Below, piece by piece: positions 8,240-18,311 of a DNA stretch of 64,000 nucleotides. Source of the DNA: Paenibacillus aceris (lineage in GTDB: Bacteria; Bacillota; Bacilli; Paenibacillales; NBRC-103111); NCBI RefSeq assembly GCF_017874035.1, contig NZ_JAGGKV010000001.1, forward strand, positions 1 through 64,000, given 5' to 3'. The stretch's first letter is position 1, and the number at the start of each line of letters is the position of its first letter. The translations under genes and the position numbers were made by a program. Under the pieces are notes generated by a model. That model saw nothing but the letters and a program-made list of their open reading frames with translations, made no database searches and had not been told where the DNA came from.

Positions 8240-9205
8240 TTGAGGACTGAGCCAGGTATATCGGCACAAGCAATTCGTGCGAGGCCGAAGTCGGCATCCC
8301 GCCTGCGGAGTCGTTTACTCCGTAACTGGCAGTTATATGTATTGCTTGGATTGCCCATTCTTTATTTAATCTTATTCAAGTACACCCCCATGTACGGCGT
8401 TCAGATCGCATTTAAAAATTTTATTGCGACCAAAGGAATTTCAGGTAGTGAGTGGGTGGGAGTCAAACAGTTCGTTCGGTTTTTCAATTCTTATGAGTTT
8501 ACGCGTTTAATGACGAATACGCTCGTACTGAGTGTATATTCACTGGTAGCCAGCTTCCCGTTTCCAATTATTCTGGCTTTAAGCCTGAACTATGTGAAGG
8601 GGAAAAGATTTAAAAGCTTTGCGCAAATGGTAACCTATGCACCGCATTTTATATCCGTAGTCGTTATGGTCGGTTTGATCGTAACCCTGCTCGATTCGAG
8701 AACAGGATTGATCGGAAACGGGTTAAGTAAAGTAGTAGGAGAATCCGTCAACATAATGGGAAAACCGGAATGGTTTAAATCAATTTATGTGTGGTCGGGC
8801 ATTTGGCAAAATGTCGGCTTTTCTTGCATCGTCTATTTAGCGGCTCTATCCGCTATCGATCCTGCTCTCCACGAAGCTGCCGTAGTGGATGGAGCCAGCA
8901 AGCTGCGGAGAATATGGCATATTGATCTCCCAGGCATCCTGCCTGTGGCAATCATCATGCTGATCTTGAATACAGGACATGTACTGGACGTAGGTTTTGA
9001 GAAAGTGTTGCTGCTGCAAAACCCGCTCAATTTACGCACTTCTGAAGTGATTGATACTTATGTGTATAAGGTCGGTCTTGCCTCTCAGGCGGTAAATTAT
9101 TCGTATTCCACCGCCATCGGACTTTTCAAATCGGCAATTAATCTAGTTCTTCTTGTAGCTGTCAATCAAATTGCACGAAAAACGAAGCAGGTAAGCTTAT
9201 GGTAA
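8240..9205 (+). CDS. ABC transporter permease, LplB type
   Basis: The inner-membrane permease of a CUT1 carbohydrate importer, about 321 aa. It has the usual six helices, starting with LYVLLGLPILYLILFKYTPMYGVQIAF, and the EAA cytoplasmic loop EAAVVDGASKLRRIWHIDLPG, which docks the ATPase. No ATPase gene is in the window, as is usual for this family, which shares an MsmX-like ATPase encoded elsewhere. The best start is TTG at 8240, nine bases after AGGAGG; the earlier in-frame GTG at 8231 abuts the Shine-Dalgarno. It is the first gene of an apparent operon with the next permease (13 bases away), the binding protein and the sulfatases. Confidence 0.9.
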   Translation: MRTEPGISAQAIRARPKSASRLRSRLLRNWQLYVLLGLPILYLILFKYTPMYGVQIAFKNFIATKGISGSEWVGVKQFVRFFNSYEFTRLMTNTLVLSVYSLVASFPFPIILALSLNYVKGKRFKSFAQMVTYAPHFISVVVMVGLIVTLLDSRTGLIGNGLSKVVGESVNIMGKPEWFKSIYVWSGIWQNVGFSCIVYLAALSAIDPALHEAAVVDGASKLRRIWHIDLPGILPVAIIMLILNTGHVLDVGFEKVLLLQNPLNLRTSEVIDTYVYKVGLASQAVNYSYSTAIGLFKSAINLVLLVAVNQIARKTKQVSLW

Positions 9206-9218
9206 GGGGGACGACAAC

Positions 9219-10112
9219 ATGAATGATACGGTCATTAAAGAATCGAAAGGCGACGTAAGATTTATTTTAGTGAATTATACATTATTAGGTTTGTTTGTCA
9301 TTACGATTCTTTACCCGTTGATTTATATCATAAGCGCCTCCTTCAGCAGCTACCACGCCTTAATATCAGGCAAAGTGTGGTTGTGGCCGGTTGAACCGAA
9401 TCTGGAAGGTTATATTGCCGTGTTCAAATATAAACTGATTTGGACTGGATTCCGGAACTCTTTGTTGTATACCATAGCTGGGACTTTGATCAATGTCGTG
9501 ATGACTTTGCTTGCCGCATACCCGCTCTCCCGAAAAGATTTGGACGGACGGAATGCCTTGATGTTTTTGTTTGTGTTCACGACGATGTTCTCCGGAGGAT
9601 TGATTCCTACTTATTTGCTGGTTAAAGACATAGGCATATTGAATACGCCGTGGGCGATGCTGCTGCCGGGGGCATTAAATGTATGGAATATGGTAGTCAC
9701 TCGGACATACTTTCAAACCGCGATACCCGAAGAAATGCTAGAGGCCGCCAAAATTGATGGATGCAGCGACTTCCGGTTTCTTTGGAAGATCGTTTTGCCT
9801 CTATCCGGACCGATCATTGCCGTGATTGCGTTATTTTATGCGGTTGGTCACTGGAACCAGTTTTTCAATGCATTGATCTATTTAAAGCAGCAAAGCTTAT
9901 ATCCGCTGCAGATCGTATTGAGAGATATTTTGGTGCAAAACGAGGTAGACGTGTCCATGCTCGATACGGAAGATGCGGCCAAAAGGGAGGGACTGAGGGA
10001 ACTGCTCAAATACGCATTGATTGTCGTATCCTCGGTTCCTATGCTAGTTGTTTATCCGTTTGTGCAGATGCATTTTGTCAAAGGCGTTATGGTTGGATCC
10101 CTTAAGGGATAA
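9219..10112 (+). CDS. ABC transporter permease, YtcP/LplC type
   Basis: The second permease of the importer, 297 aa with six hydrophobic helices (LGLFVITILYPLIYIISAS at the first). The EAA loop is EAAKIDGCSDFRFLWKIVLP. The C-terminal MLDTEDAAKREGLRELLKYALIVV...MHFVKGVMVGSLKG is typical of the family. The ATG at 9219 follows AAGGGGGACG. Its C-terminal coding part recurs as a degraded copy before the second binding protein at about 16.3 kb, showing that the permease/binding-protein unit was once duplicated. Confidence 0.92.
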   Translation: MNDTVIKESKGDVRFILVNYTLLGLFVITILYPLIYIISASFSSYHALISGKVWLWPVEPNLEGYIAVFKYKLIWTGFRNSLLYTIAGTLINVVMTLLAAYPLSRKDLDGRNALMFLFVFTTMFSGGLIPTYLLVKDIGILNTPWAMLLPGALNVWNMVVTRTYFQTAIPEEMLEAAKIDGCSDFRFLWKIVLPLSGPIIAVIALFYAVGHWNQFFNALIYLKQQSLYPLQIVLRDILVQNEVDVSMLDTEDAAKREGLRELLKYALIVVSSVPMLVVYPFVQMHFVKGVMVGSLKG

Positions 10113-10159
10113 TTAGATCAGTCTTCAGGTGGAAAATAAAAGATGATAGGGGAACAACA

Positions 10160-11836
10160 ATGAATCAGGTAACTAGAAGAATGAAATTATTGCTGGGCAC
10201 GACTATTTTAATGGTCGCTCTTGCGGGCTGTACGAGTAACGATAAGCCTGCTGCAGCACCATCGGCCACAGGAAATGAACCGGCACCCATCGTAGAGCCG
10301 ACGGGCACTTTCCCAATCACTAAGGAAAAAACGACTCTTAAGGTAATGGTAAAGTCAAGTGCCTCCGTGGAGGATTTCACCACCAACGAATTCACGAAAT
10401 GGTATGAGGATAAAACAAATGTTCATATCGAGTGGGATATTGTGCCTGAAAAATCAGCTCAGGAGAAGCTGAGCTTGATGCTGGCTAGCAAGGACTATCC
10501 CGATGTCATTATGGACATGGGCGTGTCTTCAGCCCAGCAAATGATGTACGGCAGCGAAGGCGTTTTTCTTCCGCTGAATAAGCTGATTGATAAGTATGGA
10601 GTGGAAACGAAAAAAATGTTCGAGGCAATCCCTCTGGTGAAAGACAGCATTACCGCACCAGACGGCAATATATACGCTCTGCCCCAAGTGGCGGAATGCT
10701 CGCACTGCGTGTTGAACCAAAAAATGTGGATCAATCAGACCTGGCTGGATAAGCTTGGGTTAAAAATGCCCGAGACGACGGACGAATTCTACAACGTACT
10801 GAAAGCATTCAAGGAGCAGGATCCGAATGGAAACGGCAAAGCAGATGAAATTCCTATGGCCGGCTCCATCGGAGGCTCGAATACAAACGTCGACGGCTTC
10901 CTGTTGAATGCTTTCATTATTAATAGCCCCTATAACAACGCGATTTCAATGATGGTCAGTAACGGGAAGGTCGATACAGCCTTTAACAAGCCAGAGTGGA
11001 AGGAAGGGCTTGCTTATTTGCATAATCTTTATGCGGAGGGGTTGATCGCTCCTGAATCGTTCACACAGGATACCAGCCAATTGAAAAAGCTTGGCGAAAA
11101 TCCCGACATAGCCCTTGTAGGTGTGGTTCCTGCCACGTCACTGGGGAATTTCACGAACATTGCTGGCAAAGGCACAAGATGGCTGGAGTATACGGCTGTC
11201 CCGCCTTTGAAAGGACCGCAAGGATTGCAACAGACGCCTTATAATCCGTACGATGTGGCAAGAAGCGGAAACTACGTCATTACCAGCGTAAGCAAGCATC
11301 CAGATGTCGCATTCCGTTGGGCGGATGCGATGTACAACGAGGAAATTACGATGCGCAAGGGTTACGGTCGACCGGATCAAGAGTGGAGATGGGCCAAACC
11401 GGGCGAAATCGGGATCAACGGAAAACCGGCAAAATGGTTTACAACGTTCGACGTTGGCAATTTGCAAAATATATCTTGGGCTACGACAGGCCCCCATTAC
11501 CGGACAAGCGATTTGCGGGACCTGCGAGCACTTACCCCGCCAAGTAACGAAATCACGCTTTTCAACGAAACCAAGAATAAATACGAGCCTTATAAACAGA
11601 ATACGGCAACAATAGTACCGCCGCTTTATTTTACAAGTGAGCAGCTTGGCGAATTGAACGATTTGTCGAAAACGATCAACGATTATCTGAAGGAAATGAC
11701 AGCCCGCTTTATTACCGGTGATGTCAATTTGGATAAGGAATGGAATACCTATTTGCAAAAGCTCAAAGGAATGAACATTGATCGGTACCTGCAAATTTAT
11801 CAAGACGCTTATAATGCCAAATTGAATAAGAAATAA
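10160..11836 (+). CDS. Extracellular solute-binding lipoprotein of the CUT1 importer
   Basis: A 558 aa binding protein with a signal peptide ending in the lipobox LAGC (Cys near residue 23), a Pro/Ala-rich linker, then a two-lobed substrate-binding domain of family-1 type. It contains the D-x-N-x-N/D-G loop EQDPNGNGKADEIP near residue 220 that in this family binds calcium. It is anchored outside the membrane and delivers oligosaccharide to the two permeases encoded just upstream. The downstream sulfatases imply a sulfated ligand. The gene at 16525 is a clear paralogue with the same layout. Confidence 0.92.
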   Translation: MNQVTRRMKLLLGTTILMVALAGCTSNDKPAAAPSATGNEPAPIVEPTGTFPITKEKTTLKVMVKSSASVEDFTTNEFTKWYEDKTNVHIEWDIVPEKSAQEKLSLMLASKDYPDVIMDMGVSSAQQMMYGSEGVFLPLNKLIDKYGVETKKMFEAIPLVKDSITAPDGNIYALPQVAECSHCVLNQKMWINQTWLDKLGLKMPETTDEFYNVLKAFKEQDPNGNGKADEIPMAGSIGGSNTNVDGFLLNAFIINSPYNNAISMMVSNGKVDTAFNKPEWKEGLAYLHNLYAEGLIAPESFTQDTSQLKKLGENPDIALVGVVPATSLGNFTNIAGKGTRWLEYTAVPPLKGPQGLQQTPYNPYDVARSGNYVITSVSKHPDVAFRWADAMYNEEITMRKGYGRPDQEWRWAKPGEIGINGKPAKWFTTFDVGNLQNISWATTGPHYRTSDLRDLRALTPPSNEITLFNETKNKYEPYKQNTATIVPPLYFTSEQLGELNDLSKTINDYLKEMTARFITGDVNLDKEWNTYLQKLKGMNIDRYLQIYQDAYNAKLNKK

Positions 11837-11857
11837 GAAATAAGCAGGAGGAAACCC

Positions 11858-13195
11858 ATGACAAAGCCGAATATTTTATTTTTATTCCCCGACCAGCATC
11901 GAGGCGACTGGCTGCCATTTGGCCAAGAGGTATGGAACGAACCTGGCATTGAATCTTTGCCGATTCAAATGCCAAATCTGCAAAAGCTGATGCAAAGAGG
12001 TACGACCTTCACCAAAGCGATCACTCCATCGCCTCTTTGCGCTCCGGCGCGGGCGTGCCTGGCTTCTGGATTACGCTATCATCGGTGCGGCGTAGAGGGA
12101 AACCATGACAATTATCCGCTAGAGCAAAGGACATTTTATTCCGTTTTGAAAGAGCAGGGCTATAACGTCGGAGGAGTAGGAAAATTCGACCTTCATAAAG
12201 CATCGCATTGGTGGGGGCTAGACGGATGGATCGACGAGCTGGGAACGCTCGGATTTACCCATGGGGTAGATAATGCTGGAAAGATCGATGCTATTGTTTC
12301 AGGTCGCGAGGAACCCAAAGATCCTTATATGCAATTTTTGTATGAACGCGGATTGGCGGATATCCATTTGAAGGATATGACAGGAAGGGGGAACAGCACC
12401 CTGCAGACAGAACTACCGGACGATGCTTACTGTGACAACTGGCTGTCGCAAAACGGAGTTCGTTTGCTGCGGGAATTTCAGCAAGACCAGCCGTGGTTCA
12501 TGGTCGTCAATTTTACTGGACCGCACAATCCGTGGGATGTCACTCAGAGCATGAAGGAACGCTGGAAGGATATCCCGTTCCCGCTGCCCGTTGGCAGCGA
12601 GCTGGATCCAGCTGAAATAACGGAAATCCGCCAAAACTATGCAGCTATGCTGGAAAATATCGACCGGAATGTCGGTATGCTGTTGGCTGAAGTGGAAGCA
12701 CGCGGAGAGATCGACCGGACGGTTATCATTTACGCTTCCGATCACGGTGAAATGCTCGGCGATTACAACAAGTTCGGCAAAACACGTCCTGAACGGGCTT
12801 CAGTCCATATACCGCTTGTAATCTCCGGACCTGGGATCCTGGAGCATGTGCATTCTGAGGCGCTTGTGGAACTGCAGGATTTAGCGGGCACGATTGTGGA
12901 ATTAGCTGGGGGCACGATGGAGGAAGCAAAAGATTCGGCTTCCCTGGTTCCGATTTTAATGGGTAAACATGTAGCTCATAGGCCCTATCAAATTTCAGCT
13001 TTAAGCAAAATCAAGAATAACGGAAGCACATGGATTTCCATTTCGGATGGGCAATACAAATTGATCGTTTCGGGCGAACAGGATAAAAGACTATACAGTG
13101 TGATCTCCGATCCTTGGGAAACTGAAAATATCGCCTCCGTTGAGGAAGAAACGGTTACCCGGCTCGAAAATGCGTTGCGGGACGAAATCCGCTGA
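11858..13195 (+). CDS. Sulfatase (formylglycine type), first of three
   Basis: A 445 aa arylsulfatase-family enzyme. Metal-site residues near the start (FPDQH), the modification motif C-A-P-A-R at residues 61-65 whose Cys is converted to formylglycine, and IIYASDHGEMLGDY near residue 290 supplying Asp/His for the metal and sulfate site. No signal peptide is visible, so desulfation probably occurs in the cytoplasm after import. No sulfatase-maturating enzyme is encoded in the window; it must act from elsewhere. The ATG at 11858 follows AGGAGG and lies 21 bases after the binding-protein stop, consistent with one operon. Confidence 0.92.
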   Translation: MTKPNILFLFPDQHRGDWLPFGQEVWNEPGIESLPIQMPNLQKLMQRGTTFTKAITPSPLCAPARACLASGLRYHRCGVEGNHDNYPLEQRTFYSVLKEQGYNVGGVGKFDLHKASHWWGLDGWIDELGTLGFTHGVDNAGKIDAIVSGREEPKDPYMQFLYERGLADIHLKDMTGRGNSTLQTELPDDAYCDNWLSQNGVRLLREFQQDQPWFMVVNFTGPHNPWDVTQSMKERWKDIPFPLPVGSELDPAEITEIRQNYAAMLENIDRNVGMLLAEVEARGEIDRTVIIYASDHGEMLGDYNKFGKTRPERASVHIPLVISGPGILEHVHSEALVELQDLAGTIVELAGGTMEEAKDSASLVPILMGKHVAHRPYQISALSKIKNNGSTWISISDGQYKLIVSGEQDKRLYSVISDPWETENIASVEEETVTRLENALRDEIR

Positions 13196-13215
13196 CAGAA
13201 AAGGAGCATGAGACG

Positions 13216-14632
13216 ATGTCAACTAGCAAACCCAATATCTTGTTTTTATTCAGCGATCAGCATAATGCGCGATGCCTGTCTTGTGTAGGACATCCCGATG
13301 TCAAGACACCGCATTTGGATAATTTGGCTCGGGAAGGCGTCAGATTCGGGAATGCATACGCCAACAATCCGATTTGCACGCCAAGCCGGGTCAGCTACTT
13401 ATCCGGGTTGATGCCTTCCACGCATGGTTACTACGGCTTGTACGGCCCGGAACCCGCAGCTCCGATGACCAGCATGTTCGCTTATTTCCGCCAGCATGGA
13501 TACCGGACTGGTGCTCTAGGCAAGTTGCATACGCCAAGGTACTGGATAGAGCGTGATTGTCAATTTGTATATGACGAATTCCTCGAATACCCGAAATATC
13601 TGGAAGGGGCCGGGCTTTACGAGAAGAACGACAACCGTCCGTTTACGGGTAAACGTGACGGAGAGAAGTCGGAGATCCCTTATGAGCATTCCTGTGAGAT
13701 GGCCGCTTGCAAAACAGACGATCCGATTCGTTAATAACGAAGGGGAGCCCAAAGACCGTGGGAACGATCAGGATCCATGGCTTGCATGGATCAGCTTTTC
13801 GCGACCGCACCAGCCTTATACTCCCTCCGAACCCTTTGCAAGCATGTACCCTGCTGAGAGTATTACGCTTCCGCCTGTGAGCGACGGGGAAAAGTCGGCG
13901 GTTTTGGAAAAACGCGAAGGGATTTCCGAGTACAAGCTACGGCGGATGGTCAGCGCTTATCTTGGCCTGGTTAGTCAGGTGGATGATGCTGTCGGCAAGA
14001 TTATCAGCCATCTGGAAAAACAAGGAGTTTTGGAGAATACGATCGTGATATATGCTTCGGATCATGGTGACTATGCCGGGGAGCACGGTTTGTTTGAGAA
14101 AAAGGGTGGCATCAGCTACAGAGCGATTACACGGGTTCCCTTGATCGTCCGGCTTCCGCGAGGTTTACCGCAAGCAGATCAAGGATCAGTGTTTGAGGAA
14201 ATGATTGAATCCGTCGATTTGTTTCCAACACTTTGCGAGCTTGCGGGGATCGAACCTCCGAATACGGTGCAGGGGCGAAGCTTTGCCGGACTTGTAGCAG
14301 GAGAAGAGTCATATCGACACGAGCATCAATCGGCCTTAACTGAAAATACTTATAACAAATCACTGGCTACAAATGCCTACCGGTATGTGGCTAATCTCCC
14401 TGGTACGCAGGAGGATGAGCTTTATAACCTAGAGGAGGATCCGTGGGAATTAAAAAATCTAATCAACGAACCGGCTTATTCGGAGATCGCGAACCGCATG
14501 CTGCGCGAATTGTTGGATAGGGTTGTCAAAGCTAGTAAACCGATCATTTCCACTGGTGGAGGCTGGCACGACCACGCCTACGATCTAGACGGCCGGATCG
14601 ACTTGACGCGAAGCGGAATAAATCCAAACTAA
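13216..14632 (+). pseudogene. Sulfatase, second of three, single-base frameshift
   Basis: The first part (13216 to about 13700) reads MSTSKPNILFLFSDQH with the motif C-T-P-S-R at residues 54-58. The second part, in the next frame, reads from AKQTIRFVNN through YASDHGDYAGEHGLF to a normal sulfatase C-terminus ending at 14632. The frames join at ATGGCCGCTTGC near 13699-13704: removing one C restores CEMALAKQTIRFVNN. The first frame alone stops at 13734 after 172 codons and would lack the second half of the active site. There is no long homopolymer, so a true inactivating insertion or a sequencing error are both possible. Codons downstream look conserved, suggesting recent loss. Confidence 0.85.
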
Positions 14633-14683
14633 TAAACAACACTGTCCGGTTATTTGCAGATGATACTTGAGGAGGGGAACTTT

Positions 14684-16051
14684 TTGAAAAAGAAACCGAA
14701 TATTTTATTTATGATCGCCGATGATCATCGTTTTGACGCTATCCGGTCATTTGGGGATACAACCGTTCAAACGCCCGTGCTCGATGGGCTTGCTGCGCAA
14801 GGAGTATCGTTCTCCCGCAATCATATGATGGGCGGACTTTCCGGTGCTGTCTGTGTACCGGCCCGCAGCTGTGTGCATACCGGGGTGAATGTACTCCGTG
14901 CGTGCAAAAATCCGGATATGAACGATATGCCCGGTATGATGACGCTGAATCCGGAAGTAGCCCATTTGCCCGAAACTTTCAAACATGCGGGGTATCATAC
15001 GTATGCCACTGGAAAATGGCACAATGACAAGAAGAGCTTTGCGAATGGCTTCTGCGGTGGCGCCAACATCTTCTTCGGCGGGATGAGCGATCATAACCGC
15101 GTTCCGGTGCAAGATTTTGATCCGAACGGAGTTTATCCCAAGGAGGCTGAATATTTTGGTGAATCATTTTCCACCGAGTTATTCAGTAATTCTGCAATCC
15201 GTTTTTTGGAAACATATGATCGGGAGGAACCGTTCTTCTTATACCTGGCCTATACCGCACCACATGATCCACGGACGGCGCCGGAAGCTTACGCCGACAT
15301 GTATCATCCGGCCGATATTCCGCTTCCCGTCAATTACATGGAGCAGCATCCATTCGATAATGGGGAGCTGCATGTACGAGACGAGAAGCTGGAACAATCG
15401 CCTCGCACACCGGACGCCATACGACAGCATATCGCCGATTATTACGCTATGATCACCCATTTGGACCACAACATCGGCAAGGTGCTGGAAACCCTGAGCA
15501 GCAGCGGATATGCCGAGGATACGATTATCGTATACACGGCGGACCACGGCCTGGCCCTTGGACAGCATGGTTTACTCGGCAAGCAGAATCTGTACGATCA
15601 CAGCATTCGGATTCCACTTATCATAAGCGGCCCGGGTTTGCCAGCCGGTAAACAAGTGCAGGCGTTGACCTATACGTATGATTTGTTTCCGACCCTATGC
15701 AACTTGACGGGGATAGATGTTCCTCTCACGGTGGAAAGCAGGAGTCTCGCGCCCTTAATTTATGGGGAAACAGAAAAACACCGGGAATTTGTTTGTGCCA
15801 TTTATAAAGATTTGCAGCGAACGGTCAGCAATGGCGAATGGAAGTTGATTCGTTATTACCGTTCGGGGGGAGGCGGAGCAGGGAGCGACAAGATGCAACT
15901 GTTCAATTTGACGGAAGATCCGTGGGAACTACGTGATTTATCGGGTCAGTCCGAATACAGCGGAAAAGTCGGCGACCTGAGCCGCGTTCTGAACGAATGG
16001 CAGACAAGCATCGGCGATTCGCTTGCCAATGCACTCGACATCAAACCGTAA
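14684..16051 (+). CDS. Sulfatase (formylglycine type), third of three
   Basis: About 455 aa. ADDH near residues 12-15 gives metal ligands, C-V-P-A-R at residues 57-61 is the formylglycine motif, and TADHGLALGQHGLLGKQNLYDHS near residue 290 completes the metal/sulfate site. The start is TTG at 14684 after GAGGAGGGG; an in-frame ATG at 14654 would add ten residues that encode the Shine-Dalgarno. It resembles choline- or iduronate-sulfatase-like members, but the substrate cannot be assigned. It is probably cytosolic and closes the first operon, being followed by a terminator. Confidence 0.9.
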   Translation: MKKKPNILFMIADDHRFDAIRSFGDTTVQTPVLDGLAAQGVSFSRNHMMGGLSGAVCVPARSCVHTGVNVLRACKNPDMNDMPGMMTLNPEVAHLPETFKHAGYHTYATGKWHNDKKSFANGFCGGANIFFGGMSDHNRVPVQDFDPNGVYPKEAEYFGESFSTELFSNSAIRFLETYDREEPFFLYLAYTAPHDPRTAPEAYADMYHPADIPLPVNYMEQHPFDNGELHVRDEKLEQSPRTPDAIRQHIADYYAMITHLDHNIGKVLETLSSSGYAEDTIIVYTADHGLALGQHGLLGKQNLYDHSIRIPLIISGPGLPAGKQVQALTYTYDLFPTLCNLTGIDVPLTVESRSLAPLIYGETEKHREFVCAIYKDLQRTVSNGEWKLIRYYRSGGGGAGSDKMQLFNLTEDPWELRDLSGQSEYSGKVGDLSRVLNEWQTSIGDSLANALDIKP

Positions 16052-16128
16052 TGGTTAATTGGCGATGGCATCAGCCATTCGATTTGTGAATAACAATTTA
16101 GTATTATTGTGTTGTTTACCGGACAGCC

Positions 16129-16174
16129 GGAGATGCATTTCCTTATTTGATGGGGAAAATGCGTCTCTTTTATT
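16129..16174 (+). terminator. Terminator after the sulfatase operon
   Basis: GAGATGCATTTCC pairs imperfectly with GGGGAAAATGCGTCTC, followed by TTTTATT. It separates the sulfatases from the second binding-protein unit. Confidence 0.55.
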
Positions 16175-16317
16175 AAAAGACGCCTTTCTAAATGGTAAGA
16201 TCCACCTGGTCTTTTGGCATCTAAAGTTGAAAAAACAAGGGAGGAAAAGAATCAACAGGGGATTTGAACTGAAGCCTTCTTGCTGCAACGTCAACTCAGA
16301 ATGGTAAATACCAATTT

Positions 16318-16462
16318 CGAACAAAACGAACCAAATGAACTTTTCGTTCAAGCGAATAGCGTTGACGCATCCATGCTGACGGATGTGGAGGATGCGGCCA
16401 GGAGGGAGGGACTGCGGGAACAGCTTAAATATTCACTAATTGTCGTACCGTACCCGTTCTGA
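16318..16462 (+). pseudogene. Remnant of a second YtcP/LplC permease gene
   Basis: This stretch encodes DASMLTDVEDAARREGLREQ followed by LKYSLIVVPYPF, matching the intact permease at 9219 near its C-terminus (MLDTEDAAKREGLRELLKYALIVV). Everything upstream of this point is gone and the reading frame ends early. It sits immediately before the second binding protein, as its parent sits before the first, so it is the scar of a collapsed tandem duplication. Confidence 0.8.
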
Positions 16463-16524
16463 TCATCTGTCCTATGACTGGGTCGTTAAAAAGAGTAGAC
16501 TATAAGATCCTTTGGAGGGATAAC

Positions 16525-18168
16525 ATGAACTCAAGAAATCGTATTTTAACTACGCTCGTTGCTTTTTTTTCGTTAGCTGTAGCGGGTTGCTCCGGAACTG
16601 AAGTCAGTCCTGGCGATACCAAGAAGTCAGAAAGCACCGACATCTCGACGGCGGGAACGTTTCCTATCGTCAAGGAGCCTATCACCATTAAAGTGATGGT
16701 AAAAGCTAATGCGCTTGTGGAGGACTTTGCGACAAATCGGTTCAGTAAGTGGATGGAAGAAAAAACGAATATAAACGTACAATGGGAGGTTATTCCCGAG
16801 AAGGCAGCGCAGGAGAAGTTAAACCTGGCATTGGCCAGTGGGGATTACCCTGATGTCATTATGGGCTTTGGCGTGTCCCCAGCGCAGCAGCTCATTTATG
16901 GAGATCAGGGCGTGTTTCTGTCGCTTAATAATTACATAGATAAATTTGGAGTCGAAACGAAAAAAATGATCCAGGAAAACCCGTATGTGCGTGACTTAAT
17001 CAGCACCCCTAACGGGAAAATATATAGTCTCCCCCAGGTCAATCAATGTTTTCATTGTTCATATCCGCAAAAAATGTGGATTTACAAGCCTTGGCTCGAC
17101 AAGCTTGGACTGAAAATGCCGACGACCACAGAGGAGTTCTACACGGTACTGAAGGCGTTTAAGGAAAACGACCCTAACGGCAATGGTAAACCGGATGAGA
17201 TTCCGCTTGCAGGAGCCATTAACGCAAAAGTGGATGAATTTCTAATGAATTCATTTCTATATAACGACAAATCTCATCTTTTTTTAAATAATGGCAAGGT
17301 GGAGGTGACATTTAATAAACCAGAGTGGAAGGAGGGACTCACATATCTTCAGCGACTGTATGCAGAGAAGCTGTTATCTCCGCAAACGTTCACGCAGGAC
17401 AACAATCAGTTGAAACAGATGGGCGAGAATCCCGATGTACCGATCCTGGGTGCGGCAACGGCACAGAATATGGGCGTGCTGACGCAGTTTTTTGGAAAAA
17501 GCGGTAGATGGCTTGAATACGTCGCAGTGCAGCCTCTTAAGGGACCAGGTGGACGGCAGATCGCCGCTCTCAATCCATGGGGACTTGTCGGGGGCACGTT
17601 TATCATAACCAATAAAAGCAAAAACCCGGAGGCGGTGTTCCGCTGGGCTGATACTATGTTTAATCGCGAAGTGACACTTAATTCCGTATTCGGAAGACCT
17701 GAACAGGAATGGCGTTGGGCAAATCAGGACGAGATTGGCATTAACGGCAAAACCGCCATTTGGAAACGATTGGCCAATTTCGGGCAAATTCAGAATATTC
17801 ACTGGGCACAGACCGGACCTTCTTACCGACCGAACGATTTACGGCTTGGGGAAGCGGTAGAAAAAGACATGGTCAGTCAAGAAACCATTCTGTACAAGGA
17901 ATCCAAGGAGAAATATGAGCCCTACCAAATAAAGGCCGAAAACATCGTTCCCCCATTATTCTTCACAAGCGAGCAGGCTTCCGAAATCGCAGATTTAGAA
18001 AAAACGATTGGGGATTACGTGAATGAAATGCTTACCCGTTTCGTAACCGGAGATGCCAATATTTCTACTGAGTGGGACAGCTATTTGAAAACACTGGATG
18101 GTATGAATGTCAAACGTTATATTCAGGTTTACCAAGACGCTTACGACGCTAAATACAAGAAGAAGTAG
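16525..18168 (+). CDS. Second extracellular solute-binding lipoprotein
   Basis: A 547 aa paralogue of the binding protein at 10160. It has a lipobox near residues 19-22 (VAGC), a Ser/Thr-rich linker, then the same binding domain including ENDPNGNGKPDEIP. The ATG at 16525 after TTGGAGGGA is preferred over in-frame starts further upstream. No permease of its own survives; it may feed the permeases at 8240 and 9219 with a different oligosaccharide, or be an orphan. The preceding permease scar and a short regulator fragment after it indicate that a whole second copy of the transport unit existed. Confidence 0.9.
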   Translation: MNSRNRILTTLVAFFSLAVAGCSGTEVSPGDTKKSESTDISTAGTFPIVKEPITIKVMVKANALVEDFATNRFSKWMEEKTNINVQWEVIPEKAAQEKLNLALASGDYPDVIMGFGVSPAQQLIYGDQGVFLSLNNYIDKFGVETKKMIQENPYVRDLISTPNGKIYSLPQVNQCFHCSYPQKMWIYKPWLDKLGLKMPTTTEEFYTVLKAFKENDPNGNGKPDEIPLAGAINAKVDEFLMNSFLYNDKSHLFLNNGKVEVTFNKPEWKEGLTYLQRLYAEKLLSPQTFTQDNNQLKQMGENPDVPILGAATAQNMGVLTQFFGKSGRWLEYVAVQPLKGPGGRQIAALNPWGLVGGTFIITNKSKNPEAVFRWADTMFNREVTLNSVFGRPEQEWRWANQDEIGINGKTAIWKRLANFGQIQNIHWAQTGPSYRPNDLRLGEAVEKDMVSQETILYKESKEKYEPYQIKAENIVPPLFFTSEQASEIADLEKTIGDYVNEMLTRFVTGDANISTEWDSYLKTLDGMNVKRYIQVYQDAYDAKYKKK

Positions 18169-18204
18169 AAGACCGAGGAACTTAAGGAGGAGCCTCATGA
18201 ATCG

Positions 18205-18252
18205 AATGACTTTTTATTTACCTACTTTGTGTTGTACAAAAAAAGCGATATA
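18205..18252 (+). pseudogene. Short fragment of the AraC regulator gene
   Basis: GACTTTTTATTTACCTACTT and the following TTGTGTTGTACAAAAAAAGC repeat, with a few changes, the bases at about 5987-6027 inside the regulator. Only about 45 bases remain. It supports an ancestral duplication of the regulator-transporter block. Confidence 0.65.
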
Positions 18253-18311
18253 GTACAACTGCCCTGACTAGTTAATTCCTAATTGCCACGAGAAAATCAA
18301 GAAGCAACTAA

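Noticed and set aside
11138-11803. Long minus-strand frame inside the solute-binding protein gene
   Set aside because: Antisense shadow of a well-conserved gene, without domain resemblance.
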